Shown here in pieces: positions 38,701-57,448 of a stretch of 64,000 bases of DNA. Origin of the DNA: Dirofilaria immitis (Eukaryota; Nematoda; Chromadorea; Rhabditida; Onchocercidae). The notes beneath the pieces are model-generated. The model was not told the DNA's origin, did no database searches, and saw nothing but the letters and a program-made list of their open reading frames with translations. A program made the position numbers and the translations under genes. The stretch covers positions 3,784,501-3,848,500 of the forward strand of contig JAKNDB010000087.1 of the NCBI GenBank assembly GCA_024305405.1. Reading direction: 5' to 3'. Every line of letters begins with the position of its first letter. Position 1 is the stretch's first letter.

Positions 38701-39481
38701 ATACCGCATTCTGCTGACGAGATTGCTCACGAGATATTCGACTGTTATTCATGACTTCTTGATCAAATAAAGTGTTCTTTTTATCCTTTGCTGTTCTCTT
38801 CCCTTATCAGAAAATTTATTCTCACTAGTTAATGAATATTTTAAGCAAACCTAAGAATTTCATAGCATCTCAGCACACGGAATATTTTATTCCGTAATTG
38901 ATTTATTTAAGGTAATATTTTATAGCCAATAGTGAAAAAGCAGCCAAAAATTGCTCATGGAACAGCTCGTCCGCCACCAGAATGGGGTCGACGTGAAAAC
39001 GAAGAACTCGAACAGATACGTAAAAATTTGGAGCCTCCTAAATACGTAGAGCAAGTGAAAGCAGATGGTGATGCTGCAAAACCACCAATTCAACCAATTC
39101 CACTCCATGTACCTGGTGTCGACGAGGTTGAGGATGACGAGAAAGCCACCGAACAAGATTTAGATGCAACGGAGAATGAGACGAAAAATGTTGAAGCGAA
39201 CGATGACGAGAATACCGGACGCAAAGTATCCGCTACTGCACGTGGTAAAGCTACCGTACCACCACCAACGGTTAGAAAATTTTGAGTTATCGATAAAATT
39301 CCTAACCATGATAGCAATTTCTTCGTTCATAAAGTTAATAATATAAAAAAATTTACAGTTAGATAACTGTCAGAATTACAAGAATGCTATAGAGCAATTA
39401 AAATGAAATCAAGAATTTCCTTTATATCGTATTTGTATCTTAGAACAATTTTAGGCCAAGAAGCCAGTGAAAGCAAAATGA
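35748..39481 (+). CDS. Troponin T (muscle thin-filament regulator; C. elegans MUP-2-type)
   Basis: Troponin T anchors the troponin complex to tropomyosin in body-wall muscle. Exons: 35748-35770, 35886-36008, 36432-36504, 36707-36909, 37465-37629, 37875-38073, 38188-38282, 38467-38547, 38926-39270 and 39455-39481. They sum to 445 residues after four one-base run corrections (36714-36718, 37902-37907, 38046-38050, 38240-38245). Order: acidic N-terminus ([23 protein letters not shown]), a highly charged tropomyosin-binding helix ([19 protein letters not shown]), then [51 protein letters not shown] and [20 protein letters not shown], all diagnostic. A long acidic C-terminal extension follows and ends [15 protein letters not shown] through the tiny last exon. 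TTTTAG/TATCAG acceptors at 35709-35718 are possible spliced-leader sites. Tryptic-like charged repeats make antisense frames long but meaningless. Confidence 0.93.
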
Positions 39482-42400
39482 AATGGATGATATTTGTCTA
39501 TTTTACTCTTGTCTCAAAGCAAGTTTATTATTCCCGTAATTAATTTTAAGAATTACCTACGAATATTCATCTGTAGCCTGAATTATCGATAAAAATGTCA
39601 ATTATCGAACCAGATGAAAAACACATCACCGCGTAATGCGTCTTCTGAAATCATTCGTGCGGTTGAACACTACTTACCTGAAACATCACAAAATATGTTT
39701 GGCATAAAATAAAAAAGGGACTTACTGAATTAAGCAATTTATAATTTTCTGCTGGATATAAGAAATAGAAATGATAATAATGATAAAAATCGTACTGCTC
39801 ATTAGTTAATCTTAAAGACTAATATAGTGATTAAGCATGAAAAGCAAATTGAAAATACTTAGCACTACCGAAATTTCAGAAAATGATAGAATTCCTTTGA
39901 AGAAAGTTCGTTAGAAACAAAAAAAAAAAATGCAATGAACTATATTTAACTATACATCATTGATAGAAACTAATGTTTGGAAGAGAAGCTTCTTCAACAG
40001 CTAGAAGTGCAGGAAGAAATTTACTATCACTCAGATGACTTTCTTATCGAAGTTTTCCGTATTTAGTATCAGCACATATAAGGCGTGAATACATAATGTT
40101 TATTTCTAACACTTTCATTAATACTTTTATTTCAATATTCTTTATGAAGAATTTAAATAGTATCATCATTTCATCCTTGTTTTTAATTCCTGTGATGTTA
40201 AGGATGTTATCATATTCTTCTCTTTTTCGATAGAAAGCCGGTTAGCTCCGTCCTCTGCTCTTTTCTTATTTCGATGATCTCATTTTGCAGTATATTCATT
40301 TACTATCCGATTCATTTCTATGGTTCGCGTAGTTATATAATAAATCAAGAGTAATTCTCGATTCTCGACGCTGATGTAATGAAATCAGTTCATCCAACGT
40401 TAAGAACAATGTCATATCTTCAAAAGTTATACCGTACGCATTTCTGCATTGGCAAGAAATCCTCTTCGCTCTCTATATTATTCAATAAATTTAATGCAAC
40501 CAGTCATTATAATTCGATTAAAAAAAAAATTCCGAAACCTCGAGTTTATTTCACAGTAATTTATTGCGATAGAGCAAAGAACAACATGAAAGAGAAGAAG
40601 CACATTGTATATGGCAAGTGAATCAGACATTCATATGAAGAAATGTTTTTTCTCTTATTTTTTCTTCTTAACGAATAATTTTAAAGAAATTCTAATTCTG
40701 GATAAGTTACGACATCTGCTTAATGCAACATGAATAGGCCTATCAATATTATGAAATATTCTCGAAACGGAGAGAATTAAAATAAGTTATAAGTTGAAAT
40801 AAGTATAAATGAATGATCTGAGCTTATCAATATGAAATCAATAACAATTAATTCGAGCCTTTTCCGCAGAGCAAACTATCTGTGCTTGATCATTGTTATG
40901 CTCTTTGTCATTGCGAAATTCGCTGAGTATCGTATTCTCGCATCATTCTTCTTTCTTAGGGAATAATCGACGACTTATGGCTGTAACTAGTCGTTTGTTA
41001 ATAAACTTCTTACTCACGGAACTGACGTACATTAACAGTTCATTTCTGATCAAGCAAATCCCGGTATCGTTACAACGATTATCAAGGAACTTCGATAACA
41101 TTCTAATGCTTTTTAATATCAGAATGAAACTGGAGATAGTTGATTATTTGTTTTCAAACTAATGTATTAATGGGAAAATAAGTTGAAAAGCGAGAACCAG
41201 AAATTGGTGATGAGCAGACTTAATAAACAAGGGCAATTGACTTTACTCAGATAGAGAGAAAAGACTGCAATGATCGACCGTTAATCGCTTTAAGTATCCA
41301 TTCATTTACTTATGTTCATGAAATATAATAATCGAACAGATCCCTTTTTATTTCACGTGCTCCTTTACTTTCTTTCTGAAGTCAATGGCAACGCAGACTT
41401 CGACAATACACATTCGATCCCCCACCCCGCAACCCTACGCAAATGTCATATACTTCCCATTACCTCTTTCACCTTTCAACTTGTAGTGAGATTTTAAATT
41501 TGCACGACAGCCTAGTAAAACAATTAATGCCACCCGCCGTTAAATTTTGCTAGAAAGTTCCAGAAACAAGGTGCTGTTAGGTGTTTTTGTGGTGACGGTG
41601 TGGGTTTAGAATTGCATAGTGTTTTTCTGGTTCTAGGTAGTTGAGGGGTGAAGTTTACTGTTCGAGAATTTTAAACTCGCAGAGACTTATTTTAACTGTT
41701 TTCCTTCCTAATTCAATAATCAATAAACTCTTATAAAATGAATATTTGCGAGTTCTCAGCAATATAGCTATCACAGCTATCATTACGCAGATCGGATTTC
41801 ATTTGTACTGCTTAATGGATGCTATAAATCTTAGTTACATGTAGGCATAGCGAGATTTTATTTGTGAAAGAAGGTGCATGCATTTTCATGCACTATCTGA
41901 GAACGTAGAGAAAAGACGAGGAGAGTGTGTTTGTTGCTAAACAACTAAACTTAAACGAGGTGTTCACACTGGAATAATACATAATAGTTATCGAATACGA
42001 ATTGTGTCTTGTAGTGGCCAGTTAGAATTCTAATTTTGCTTTCGTAGCTCATTATCTTAACCTGATGTAGTGCTATTGTCAGCCCATTTCCTTGTTACCA
42101 AATCTTCTTTTAAATAAACTTGCGTAAAAATCAACATTAGGAGAAAACTTTTTGCGATTCTGATGCTCATTATCAATATTTTTTCACATTTCGATTCTTT
42201 CCTATGTGAAAATTAATGAAGAAGTTTTATAATCAACATAAGGTTAGTCAGTGGATCAGGCTGAATCATGCACTGATTCATCATGTCGTTTATGTTACTT
42301 GTAGATTAATTTAACTTGAGATGATCGTTAAATGATGATTTTCTTAGACAAATAGAAGAATGACAAATTTTCCGTACTGGGATTGCCGATGGATGATGAA

Positions 42401-42726
42401 TTAGCATAAGAATTTTTCTACAATTTTGACATTGTGCCGATGCTAAAATTGGTAGTTTTAAATTCACTTCAGACATAATAAGAAGGTTGTCAGATAATTA
42501 TGATGAATATAGTGACTTATTGATTGATTAAGCTTTTGATACGTTATTTTCACATTTTACGGTTCAGTTGTTGATTATTTCATTTATTCGCTCATTCATT
42601 TGTTCATAACATAAAATAATTATGCAACATTGCATGTTGTATGTTTTAAAAAAATCGTTCTATTTTTTTCAGAGCTTTGTTCGTTTTGCGCAGCACCAGT
42701 TCTGGATAGCAGCAGTTTGTTGAATA
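39482..42726. other. Gene-free interval between troponin T and CDC-48
   Basis: No exon could be supported. Frames at 40379-40621, 40893-41162 and 41312-41497 lack family similarity and splice context. It contains the troponin T 3' UTR and presumably the CDC-48 promoter. Confidence 0.4.
42671..42672 (+). promoter_or_regulatory. Candidate trans-splice (spliced-leader) acceptor of CDC-48
   Basis: TATTTTTTTCAG ends at 42672, 54 bp before the CDC-48 ATG, with no coding exon upstream that could serve as donor. In nematodes such unpaired strong acceptors usually receive a spliced leader. A 5' UTR cis-intron is the alternative. Confidence 0.4.
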
Positions 42727-48755
<6,029 letters not shown>

Positions 48756-49904
48756 AATGATGTGAATTGTTTTTCTATACTCATTTCCGTTAATTCCAGA
48801 CTTCCCATGTTTATGGAAATTTTCTCGATCAGTTTATGATTTTCGGAATTGTTTTATTTGCTGCATATCTTATAAAGTGCGTTGCTTGAAAATTCATGTT
48901 CTTTTTGAATTTGTTAAAAATAGGCACTTGTTTTTTTTGTTATTTGAAAATGGTAGTTGCATGTGTTGCAGAAACCAATGATATTGATTTCGTTTGCATG
49001 TTTTAAATTCTATTTGAGATTGCTTCATAGGTCGATATTATGAAATCTCGAGAACTGTTGCAAATCTTTTTCTAGTTAGCTGATTAAAGCCACTGACTTT
49101 CAGGGGTGGTGATTAATTATGATTAAAATATGTCCTGCATCTGTAAACTAAGTTGTGTTTCGCGTCTGTAAACTGCAGTTGTCATAAAATTCATTCTTTC
49201 GTTAAGATTTTAATTCACATACATATGAAGACTATAATGGAAAAAAACAATTCAAAGCAACAAAGATCACTGCATCCATATATGTGAATAAGATATTTAA
49301 GTATTTCATATAAGTGATTTATGTTGTGCGTGCTGCGTTTCATGGAAGCAAGAAATGGGGCGAAGGGATGTAGTCGATGGATTTCTTTTCAAGAAATGTG
49401 ATCCTTACGAGGAATTTGCATTATTCAAGTGATTTTGTTCGCTGAGGGTGGGTAGGATGGAGTGATCGGGAAGTAGAGTTTTGGATATGAAATTTGGTTC
49501 TGAAGTTCTGGGAATAATGATATGATCACTGCTTGTTCTAAATTTGGTTTTCATGGTTTTTATATCAAAAGGACTGAAAACATGTGCATACTAGGCATGA
49601 CGTCCTGATCGTGCAGAATTTGATGTGGGTGATTTTTTCTTCTCAGTCCCCACAGATTTCTTTTTTCGCGCTTGGAATGAGGCTCAAACTTAGGTAATTA
49701 AACTTTATTACGGTAAATTTGATAATACATCAACGAACGCAGCGATTACAATCAATCATGCAATTTCAATGATATCAGTAAGACAAGTTTAATGACGATA
49801 GCACAACAGAAGGAAAAAAGGAGATTAAAAAAACGCCTTAGTTCATCCAACCGTCGAAAGACATCTGTATAATGGTTTGATGATCCAGACTCTTTCTCTA
49901 GTGA
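48756..49904. other. Spacer between CDC-48 and the retroelement
   Basis: CDC-48 3' UTR followed by non-coding sequence. A 3' LTR of the minus-strand element would be expected on this side, but I found no sequence repeated at the other flank. Confidence 0.4.
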
Positions 49905-50350
49905 CTAGAGAATCCTGATACAGTTATGATTGTAAGGAATAGGGACTTTGCTAGCGCGTGAGAATACAGCTGTAGACAAAGACGACAGTTTTAGCTTATA
50001 CCTTACATTATACAATAAATACGCATGTGCAACATATACCCATACCCATTCATATGAAATCCAACACAAAGGAAGCATTGAATTCCCTGATTTTCTAGTT
50101 CTCCTCGCGATTTCAGTTACTCGGGGAGGGGTTTCAGACCCGAAGATCTCGAACGGATACAGGTGTCCTACAGCGAGAGTAAACCGCATGCCATTCGACA
50201 TCTTCACAACAACAAGTCGACAATGTCCAGTTTTTTCCTCGATCAGCTTTTTTACTCAACCCATGTTTCATGAATTTCTTGGGCTTTCTCCTTTCAATAA
50301 TATCAATTCGCCATAGATTGGCTTTCGTTGTACACAACTGCAAGGATTTT
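49905..50350 (-). pseudogene. BEL/Pao Pol C-terminal tail remnant
   Basis: In 50207-49905 the minus strand reads MSNGMRFTLAVGHLYPFEI, which resembles the 'xRRPVNRLYPLE' end of Pao Pol (DUF5641-like). Upstream, LWRIDIIERR and CEDVEWHAVYSRC are in a second frame. Confidence 0.55.
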
Positions 50351-50639
50351 TATGCACTTTTCGCGTCTTTTTCCTCAATTCTTCCGAATACTCTTCTTGC
50401 CATATCTTCCACAAAAGTTGAAATTTTCTCCGAATATTTTAGTGATATTTTAGTAGCGATTAATTAATTCTTGCTGGTTGCAGTGATTTTGCACCATAGA
50501 TGCATTCGGTTCGTCATTTACGCGTAAATTGTTTTCATATTTCGATGAATTCTTCACATCTTTATAGCCAGGCCATAAAAATCCCTTGCACATAATACTT
50601 GTCCTCCACTTCCCTCATATTTTACTAAAAGTCTTTACT

Positions 50640-51250
50640 AGGAATTCAGTCTCGGTTATTATCGTGAATTCGCTTTCTTCCAAGAATTCTTTACTGCTAT
50701 CTGTAAGATTCTCTTTAAAAACTCCAACTAGCTGGTAATAAATTGCCACTTTAGTGGTCTTTGTTCTTGATTGCCATTCTTTTGAAGTAACTTAGAAGCT
50801 AGAACGAAATTCTTGGCATTGTCGGACGATACAAACTTGGACGTAGTCTTTGGATAATATATCCCCTGTACGCTTGTATAAAAGTCTTAACAGACCAGAC
50901 ATGTTTTTTATGATTTCTATATGAATGGCTCCTGTGAATATATACGTGATTAGAGCCATCCAGCTCTTTAACATTGTTCCGTTATTTACCCACGTAGGAC
51001 CAAAAAGTCTACCCTGATTTTCTCGAATAGTCTGCTCGCGATCATTCTCTCTGGTGATTAAGGTGGGAATTCTGGCTGTTCAAATGGTATAGCATTCCAT
51101 CTGTTACATCCTTTAAGAATGGCTTGACTATGTTCTTCCATGAGGTATCCAATATGTCTGACAACTTTGACCCAAGTTAAATTAGTGAAGGTGTGAAACA
51201 TCCTTTTCGTGCTGTTTAACAATCAACTCCGCAATTCTTTCTCTACATAT
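50640..51250 (-). pseudogene. BEL/Pao integrase remnant
   Basis: Near 51240-51130: QRIAELIVKQHEKDVSHL and CQTYWIPHGRT, the zinc-binding H2C2 part. Near 50960-50700: KSWMALITYIFTGAIHIEII, then FVSSDNAKNFVLASKLLQKN (second catalytic Asp block), then WQFITS, and GVFKENLTDSSKEFLEESEF. Order and motifs fit a DDE integrase core. Stops and shifts interrupt it. Confidence 0.75.
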
Positions 51251-51639
51251 GAAATACGGAAGTTCACTGATTTTAATCGCGACCATCTAAATCTCTCTAG
51301 ACTTCTCCAGATACCTGTATCACTAATCCCAATTTCTCTATAACTTCTAGAAATACTTCGGATTGAGCGATTCTCACTACCAATTTCTTCGCCTGATCGT
51401 AGTCACTAGAGGCAAATTTCCTCTTTTGTAAATTCCGTTAGGCCCTTTAAGTTTCCTCCGGATACTTTTATCATAAATCTCGAAACAAACAGAATGGTAC
51501 GGATTAATTTCTGTAATAACGAAAATCTTTCTATATCAATGATTGTCGCCTTAGTTGCCGATGTTATTTCAGTACTGATTATTAATTATTAGTACCGCCA
51601 ATGTCTTGTTTTGGCCATCTTTCTAGTGGATGTATTATC

Positions 51640-51960
51640 CAATTGGACCATTCAACTATAGCAAACTATCCTTCGTACCTTTGGTAGCGCCCTCTAAAAG
51701 CTAGATCAGCAGGATTATCAGCTGTTATGAAATGGCGAAACTTGATTCTTTTGACTCATTTATTTCAGTTATTTTATTAGTAATATATCTAGATCCTGTA
51801 GGAGGTTTTTTTATCCAGTGTATTGCACAAGCACTATTGGTCCACAGATACTGGACTTTTTGTCTTAAAAACTCTATTATTCTTGTTTCTATTGCTGCTG
51901 CCAGAAATTCTAATCGTGGAATTGTAACGGATTTGTTCTAACATTTTTCTTTAGGATCAG
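51640..51960 (-). pseudogene. BEL/Pao RNase H / peptidase-A17-type region remnant
   Basis: Reads IPRLEFLAAAIETRIIEFLR, then YLWTNSACAIHWIKKPPTGS, then ITADNPADLAFRGRYQRYEG. This is the conserved Pao sequence around the RNase H second half, ending in the 'NPADLASRG' hallmark. In the WTNSACA segment the usual catalytic Asp (WSDS) is Asn, so it would be inactive even if in frame. Confidence 0.75.
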
Positions 51961-52549
51961 TCTTAATTTCCCATAGATCAAATAAGATTTAGATGATAAA
52001 TGATCTTCTTTTCGAGCATATACCGCCACGCCAATTGCCCGTGTCGAAGCTCTTGTTTTTCTTTTGGAACCCATCGTGATGTTATAATTTCTGGCACATC
52101 TATGAATGCTTCAGTCAACTTTTCACACTGATATCTATCCTGTGTTTCCAGTTTATCATCCCAATTAGTGCACTAATTTCTACAATACTGTGACAGGGCG
52201 GAACATCATTTCTAAGGGATCAGAAATGTTGGCCGAAAATTGTGTAATACCTGGCGTTTCGATTGCAGACTTTCTTTAGTAATATTCCATCCCTGTTGAA
52301 ATAGATCTTTCTCTCTGTTCCATTTGATGCTTAGGAATTTTTTGGTGACTTCCGTTTCTTTCTACTGATAGTTTTGTTGATGTCGAAGTTTGCATAAAAT
52401 TCTCTTAGATTCATTTTGGTTTTGCAAACTGTTTCATCCACCTTTTTAATTCGTTCTTCCACACTCTCAGCTGATGAACTACATGGATATTCTTTGTTAT
52501 TTCTCCAGACAGAACCGAAGTTTCGTTATTGAGCAGATACCGTATGATT

Positions 52550-53240
52550 GCAGAGAGCAAAAATGGAAAAGATATGATTCCAAACGGTGCTCTTTTGAAT
52601 CGTAAATAGCAATGCCTTCTGTTGTCGTTTCTTTCCGAATATCTTCCAACTACAAGAATCTGGTGACATCCCTATCATCATGATGGAGACCTACTTGTAA
52701 GAATGCCTTCTCTACATCCGCCATTATTACGTAATGTGTTTGTCTGGCACGTATTATTATTCCTACTGGCAATGACAGCATAACTGATACTTTTATAAGC
52801 ATTCGTTTAACACGGACCTTCTGTAGTTTTTGCTGAGGATCAAATACTAATTTCGTTGTTGTAGTTTCGTTGTAGTTTTCTCTGGATTTATCATCGCATG
52901 GTGCGGAAGATAAGTTACTCGTTCCACCTACTCTATTCTTTTTTACTTTTTCTATAACTTCTTCTTGGAATAGATTTTTAAAATTAGAATTGTAGTCTTT
53001 TACAAGCTTAAGGATCTTTCTGCATTTTCTTATTGTGAATTTCAATTGCCCTACAGCTAGGCCATATCTCTTTGCTGGGACAGCATCTTATTTTTACACG
53101 ATCAGCTTACGACACATCTTCCTTCTTTATCTCGAGTTATGACTTTTGAAAAGCATTCAGTGCTTCATTGTCTTGGTTATCTGTTAACCTCAAGTTTTCC
53201 AAAATTTTCGATTTGGTCATTGCATAGTTATAACTCTCTC
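52550..53240 (-). pseudogene. BEL/Pao reverse transcriptase remnant
   Basis: It starts with the linker ENLRLTDNQDNEALNAFQKS typical of the Pao Pol linker. Frame 53045-52650 follows: TTTKLVFDPQQKLQ, VSVMLSLPVGIIIRARQTHY, then VIMADVEKAFLQVGLHHDDR and DVTRFL. The last part is the diagnostic Pao RT block (ADVEKAF with the catalytic Asp). The RT YxDD region further downstream is not recognisable in one frame. Confidence 0.8.
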
Positions 53241-53429
53241 TTTATTGATATTAATCGTTATCTCAGACTCCGATATTCTGCCTGGTACTGATCGTAACTT
53301 TATTCATGATTTATTTCCGAGTACCCCACTTATATAACTATTTCTGTATCCATCACAATCCAATCCGATTTCTACGTCTTTACTGAATTTGAAATTGCTA
53401 GCGTTGTAATTGTGGTAGAATAATTTTGC

Positions 53430-53930
53430 TGCTAGCAACTCCGGTAATTTTTATTCCACTCCAATATTAGACCAAATTTATTGGCCATAACTTCGGTGAT
53501 CAAGTTGCATTCACTTACCAAATCTAATACTTTTCACATTTCTCTCGCTCGTATGGATTAACTAACATCGCTTCCTTGCACATAATGAATATCTTGGTTC
53601 CTGAATCATCCTCTATTTTTGGCGTTGCAAAACTAAATTTTCAGTTTCTCATAGAATGATTTCTCAATTGATAGAAATTTCTTTCTATTGCTCTCGGGAT
53701 ATTACACAACGCATTGTTGTGATTTGCTTTACAATGAAAATATTTGATGATCCTTCTGCAATTTTCTGTTAAATGAGACTTCCTTAAGCATGACTTGTAT
53801 AGTCTTAACTTCTCCAGTTTTTCTAGTCTCGCTGCTGCTATTTTTTACACATATCATCCAGTGATCACCGTTGCAAATCACGCAAAACAATTTTCCTTTC
53901 CTTTTGGTGGTGGGTCTTGTTTACCTTGGG
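53430..53930 (-). pseudogene. BEL/Pao zinc-knuckle and protease remnants
   Basis: Near 53890-53855 the minus strand encodes CVICNGDHWMIC, a C-x2-C-x3-H-x3-C knuckle as in Pao gag. Further on, near 53540-53480, it encodes VLDLVSECNLITEVMANKFG, which resembles the retropepsin region (L-F/L-D-S/T-G-x-x-x-x-x-I) with the Ser/Thr-Gly lost. The catalytic motif is degraded. Confidence 0.55.
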
Positions 53931-54119
53931 ATTCGATTGCTATGTACAAACCGTCATTCGTTTCCTCTCTTGAGAATTATGTTTAGACCTAGCATTTTGG
54001 AAACTAAATGTCGATGTATTCATTTCACGTTGCCTCACATTTCTGTCGGTTTTTCTTTTTCTTAATTTCTATTCGCTGCCTTTGTTTCGTGATATATATT
54101 CTTTTAAGAATGTTGTTGT

Positions 54120-55077
54120 ACTTTGCATCTTCCATTCAGGTTTCCTTAACTTCTCCTTTATCAGGTTACCTAAGACATAGTCGTAATTTTCCAATTATGG
54201 TAGTCCATAACTGATTTGTCTCTAAGTTCTCTCCTAATTCTTTTAACTAGGAAAGGATGTTCAATAGTTCTCTTAAAAAGACGACAAGATTTCTGTTTGA
54301 CCTTTCCAAATTCTGTAACATGGTATATAAATCCAATATTCTTCTTTGTTTGTCGCTGTATCGCATCTTCAAATTTTTCATGGCTAGTGTATAAATTCTC
54401 TTCACTGATAACTAAATCGCTTATGTATTCTAGTGCTTCTCTATTCAAACACACGAGGTGTGCGAATTTCTTTGTAGCTGTCATGTCTCTTCAAATTGTG
54501 TTATAAACAGACTCCAAAGTTTTGGATTTCCATCGAATTCTACAGCCTTTATTTCTGGGAGTTTGCTTGTTATCAATTTCTCAATTAATTCAGTTAAGGT
54601 CTTTCTTTCTTTTTCTTTCATTTGATTTCACGTTTTATCTTAATTCTTCCACGCATAATAGACGAATCCGGTCTATTTGTTCTATAGAAAGATTCGAACA
54701 TAATGCATTTTGTGACAGCTGCTAAATAAGGATTCTTCTGCATCCAAATAGGACTCATATAAATTGATTTCATAATCCTCATCCTTGTCTTTAACAAACT
54801 GTAGTGCTTCTTCCCCGCCTTTCTTAACGTACTTGCTTTGGCGATGATTGCATCAATTTTTTAAGATATCCATTCATCAGCTCTTTTTCTTTCTGGTGAA
54901 ATCAACTTATTTTCTTCACTTAATTTTGTATTCCTTCTGCGCAGATATTCTCTGCTTTCATTACTACTAATTTAATTTCTGACGCAAACTTATTTCAATT
55001 CGTTCTGATAAAGTAGGACAGGATTTTCTATCTTTCTTTATCGTTCTTCTGGTTGAACTACCTTCACTTTCCATCAT
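54120..55077 (-). pseudogene. BEL/Pao gag remnant
   Basis: The N-terminus starts MMESEGSSTRRTIKKDRK at 55077 and stops after about 35 codons. The later part (54484-54170) reads LNREALEYISDLVISEEN and ends IRRELRDKSVMDYHNW, matching the DUF1759-like gag pattern of paired helices ending in a leucine/arginine-rich 'lip-eelr' segment. Broken frame. Confidence 0.6.
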
Positions 55078-57149
55078 TTCTTTGTTACTCAAGTAAACAA
55101 CTTACCAAAAAAGTTATGGCAAATAGAAAATTTAGAGCAAATTATGAGACTGCTGTTTGTTATTAGTTAGAATGAAATAAATTGCTTCATTTCATTTTAA
55201 ACTTGCCAGTGTATATTGTATATATATAGAGAATTTGAAACATTCAACTTAAAGTACTAATATGAGTTTCAAGAAAGCAAAGGATTAATAATTATTCGGT
55301 TTCATAATATTAGCAGCATTACGATTATCTCGGTTATCTCGAAGAATTATTTTTGTAATGGAAGTTGCAAATTATAAGATTAAGAGAATGAAAAGAAAGA
55401 GATTTTTAAAAAGTGACAATGTCTTTTATATCGGATAAAATGATTAGAATGGAATTAAAATATATTGTTCGAAAGAATTTTGAAAATTGAAAGACAAAAT
55501 TTTATTCAAGATGGTATGATTGCATTTAATCTGATCGAAATTTACTTAAAAGATGCAACATCGACTTTACAAAAGAAAAAGAATTTCCAGTAAGTTTTGT
55601 ATGATTAACCTTGCAAAAAGACTATTATTATTGATGGGAGGCTGTGTAGATATATCTGATTTGTATTTATAATGTTTTTTTCAATTGAAAGTTCTTCGAA
55701 ATAAACGGCTGTTTTTAAAATTCAGTTGCACCATTGAATTTATATTTACTTATATTCTGCAAGTAATTGCCCAAAAATTTTCATACCTGAGTCATATTCA
55801 TGTCTAATCGTTCAATTCAAACTATTCCTGAAAGCAAGAGAATATTTGAAAATATTTCTATGCTATTTAGAAAAATTAGAATTGAAAAAGATTCATATTA
55901 CTAATTTCATAAAGGCTGGTGAAAATTTTCTAGTAAGTTTTATGTGATTAATCTTGCAAAAAAGATTCAAATTTAATGCTATTTTTTGATGACTGAAAAT
56001 TTTAGGTCCAGTTACTGAAGGTGATGTGAAATGTAGTTGAATAATATAATTTTTTATATTTAAATCATTTTTGGAACTCATCAAAATTCTAGATTTAGAG
56101 GAATTTTACAACTATTGAAAATTTTTCTACTCATAAATGAAATACTTTTCTTCCATTTTTTTAAAAGATTTTTACTTAATTCTGTGCGAAATAGAAATGA
56201 TGTGTGTTAAATCTGAGGCATATCTTTAATTGGAGAGGTGTATGTTTCGCTTCTGAAAGATTAGTTGATCTATGTTTCAAATTCACTAATTCTTTAGCGA
56301 GCATCTCATATAATGCATCTCATCTGATTTTCGTTGCACAATCGTACAAATTAAAGTATTTATTCAAACGGAAAGATGAGAATGATATCAAAGAGCAAAG
56401 GAATGTAGAACAAAGAAACGAAGTGGAAAAAGAAATTCGAGGGGACGGACCTTTCATTTAGGGATTAGAAAATGTAAATTGATCAGTAATACAGAAAAGG
56501 AAATAGGGAAAAGAAATGAGTGGTATCGAATAAACATAGTACTAAGGATCGGTTTAAAATATTTGGGTAATCAGAGTCAATAGCAACAATGTGAATGATG
56601 TCGTGAGTACTTTCTATGGTATTCTATTATTCGCTAATGTAAAATCTTATTTGTTCTTATCAGTCATTGTGTAGAATTCTTTTAAATAGTTAAACAATCA
56701 TTGCTTATATTCATTAAAATCTGAAATCATATCGCCAAATGCGAAATATCAAAGATAATTTAAGAAATTAAATCAGAGAAAGTTTCAACTTTCTTAGTAT
56801 AATCATGAAACCTAAAAATGTTTTCTAGTTGGGAATCAAATAATAGGAAGTTGCTTCGTTAAATATTATGTCTGCGTTGACCATATCATTCTCGTCGTCT
56901 GAAGTATTTCTGTTTCTCACGTTCAGAAGTTTAATCAGTATTGATTAATATTATTCTAATGACCATTTTTGCTTATTCAAAAATGATTGAAATCTTAAAA
57001 TGATTGTATGCAACATTTATAAATTTGATTAAGTATCTTAATTTTTTTCCCTTCCTTTTAAGTGAACAACAAAATGAAATTATCGAGGCCATTTTTGAAA
57101 TCGTATAATTACAGCAAATCGAATTGAATTTGATTGGTGTTTTGTAGAT

Positions 57150-57263
57150 AGATACAGTTATTATGTTCTTTTATAATAATTGTTTATTCATTTATCTTAC
57201 TAGAGCAGATACAGTTATTAAGTTCTTTCATAATAATTGTTTATTCATTTATCTTACTAGAGC
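57150..57263. repeat. 57-bp tandem duplication, two copies
   Basis: Copies 57150-57206 and 57207-57263 both begin AGATACAGTTATTA and end TTATCTTACTAGAGC, and they differ at two positions. This is a recent head-to-tail duplication about 220 bp upstream of the MLT-10 start codon. Confidence 0.9.
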
Positions 57264-57446
57264 AACTGAATTCAAAACGAATAATTTAAAAATATGAAAA
57301 TTTTCAATTCATTTTTGAAATATGTAATTATTCAAGAAATGAATCGTACTGACAGAATTAACTTCATGTTTTCAAACTTAAGATAACTTTTAAATGTCTT
57401 CTATTTTCCATGGATATCGACAATGCAACATTAGTGATTATTTTTC

Positions 57447-57448
57447 AG
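57447..57448 (+). promoter_or_regulatory. Candidate trans-splice acceptor of the MLT-10 gene
   Basis: GATTATTTTTCAG ends at 57448, 31 bp before the ATG that opens the signal-peptide exon. A strong acceptor with no coding exon before it suggests spliced-leader addition. Confidence 0.4.

Larger units (their letters stand above)
49905..55077 (-). mobile_element. Decayed BEL/Pao-type LTR retrotransposon, internal region
   Basis: A single element about 5.2 kb long is read on the minus strand. Remnants occur in canonical BEL/Pao order: gag start (55077), gag core (about 54.5-54.15 kb), CCHC zinc knuckle (about 53.87 kb), aspartic protease (about 53.5 kb), reverse transcriptase (about 53.0-52.5 kb), RNase H/A17-type region (about 51.95-51.64 kb), integrase (about 51.25-50.64 kb) and a C-terminal tail (50.35-49.9 kb). 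Frames are broken many times by stops and shifts, so it is inactive. No LTR pair, primer-binding site or target-site duplication was recognised by eye. BEL/Pao elements are common in filarial genomes. The plus-strand frames across this block are shadows. Confidence 0.85.

Noticed and set aside
38920..39317. Minus-strand frames over the end of troponin T
   Set aside because: Shadows of the biased acidic/Lys-rich troponin T exon.
40379..41497. Several 60-90 codon plus-strand frames upstream of CDC-48
   Set aside because: No family similarity, no splice context, random-like composition.
49948..50316. 122-codon plus-strand frame
   Set aside because: Antisense to the BEL/Pao C-terminal remnant; no family resemblance.
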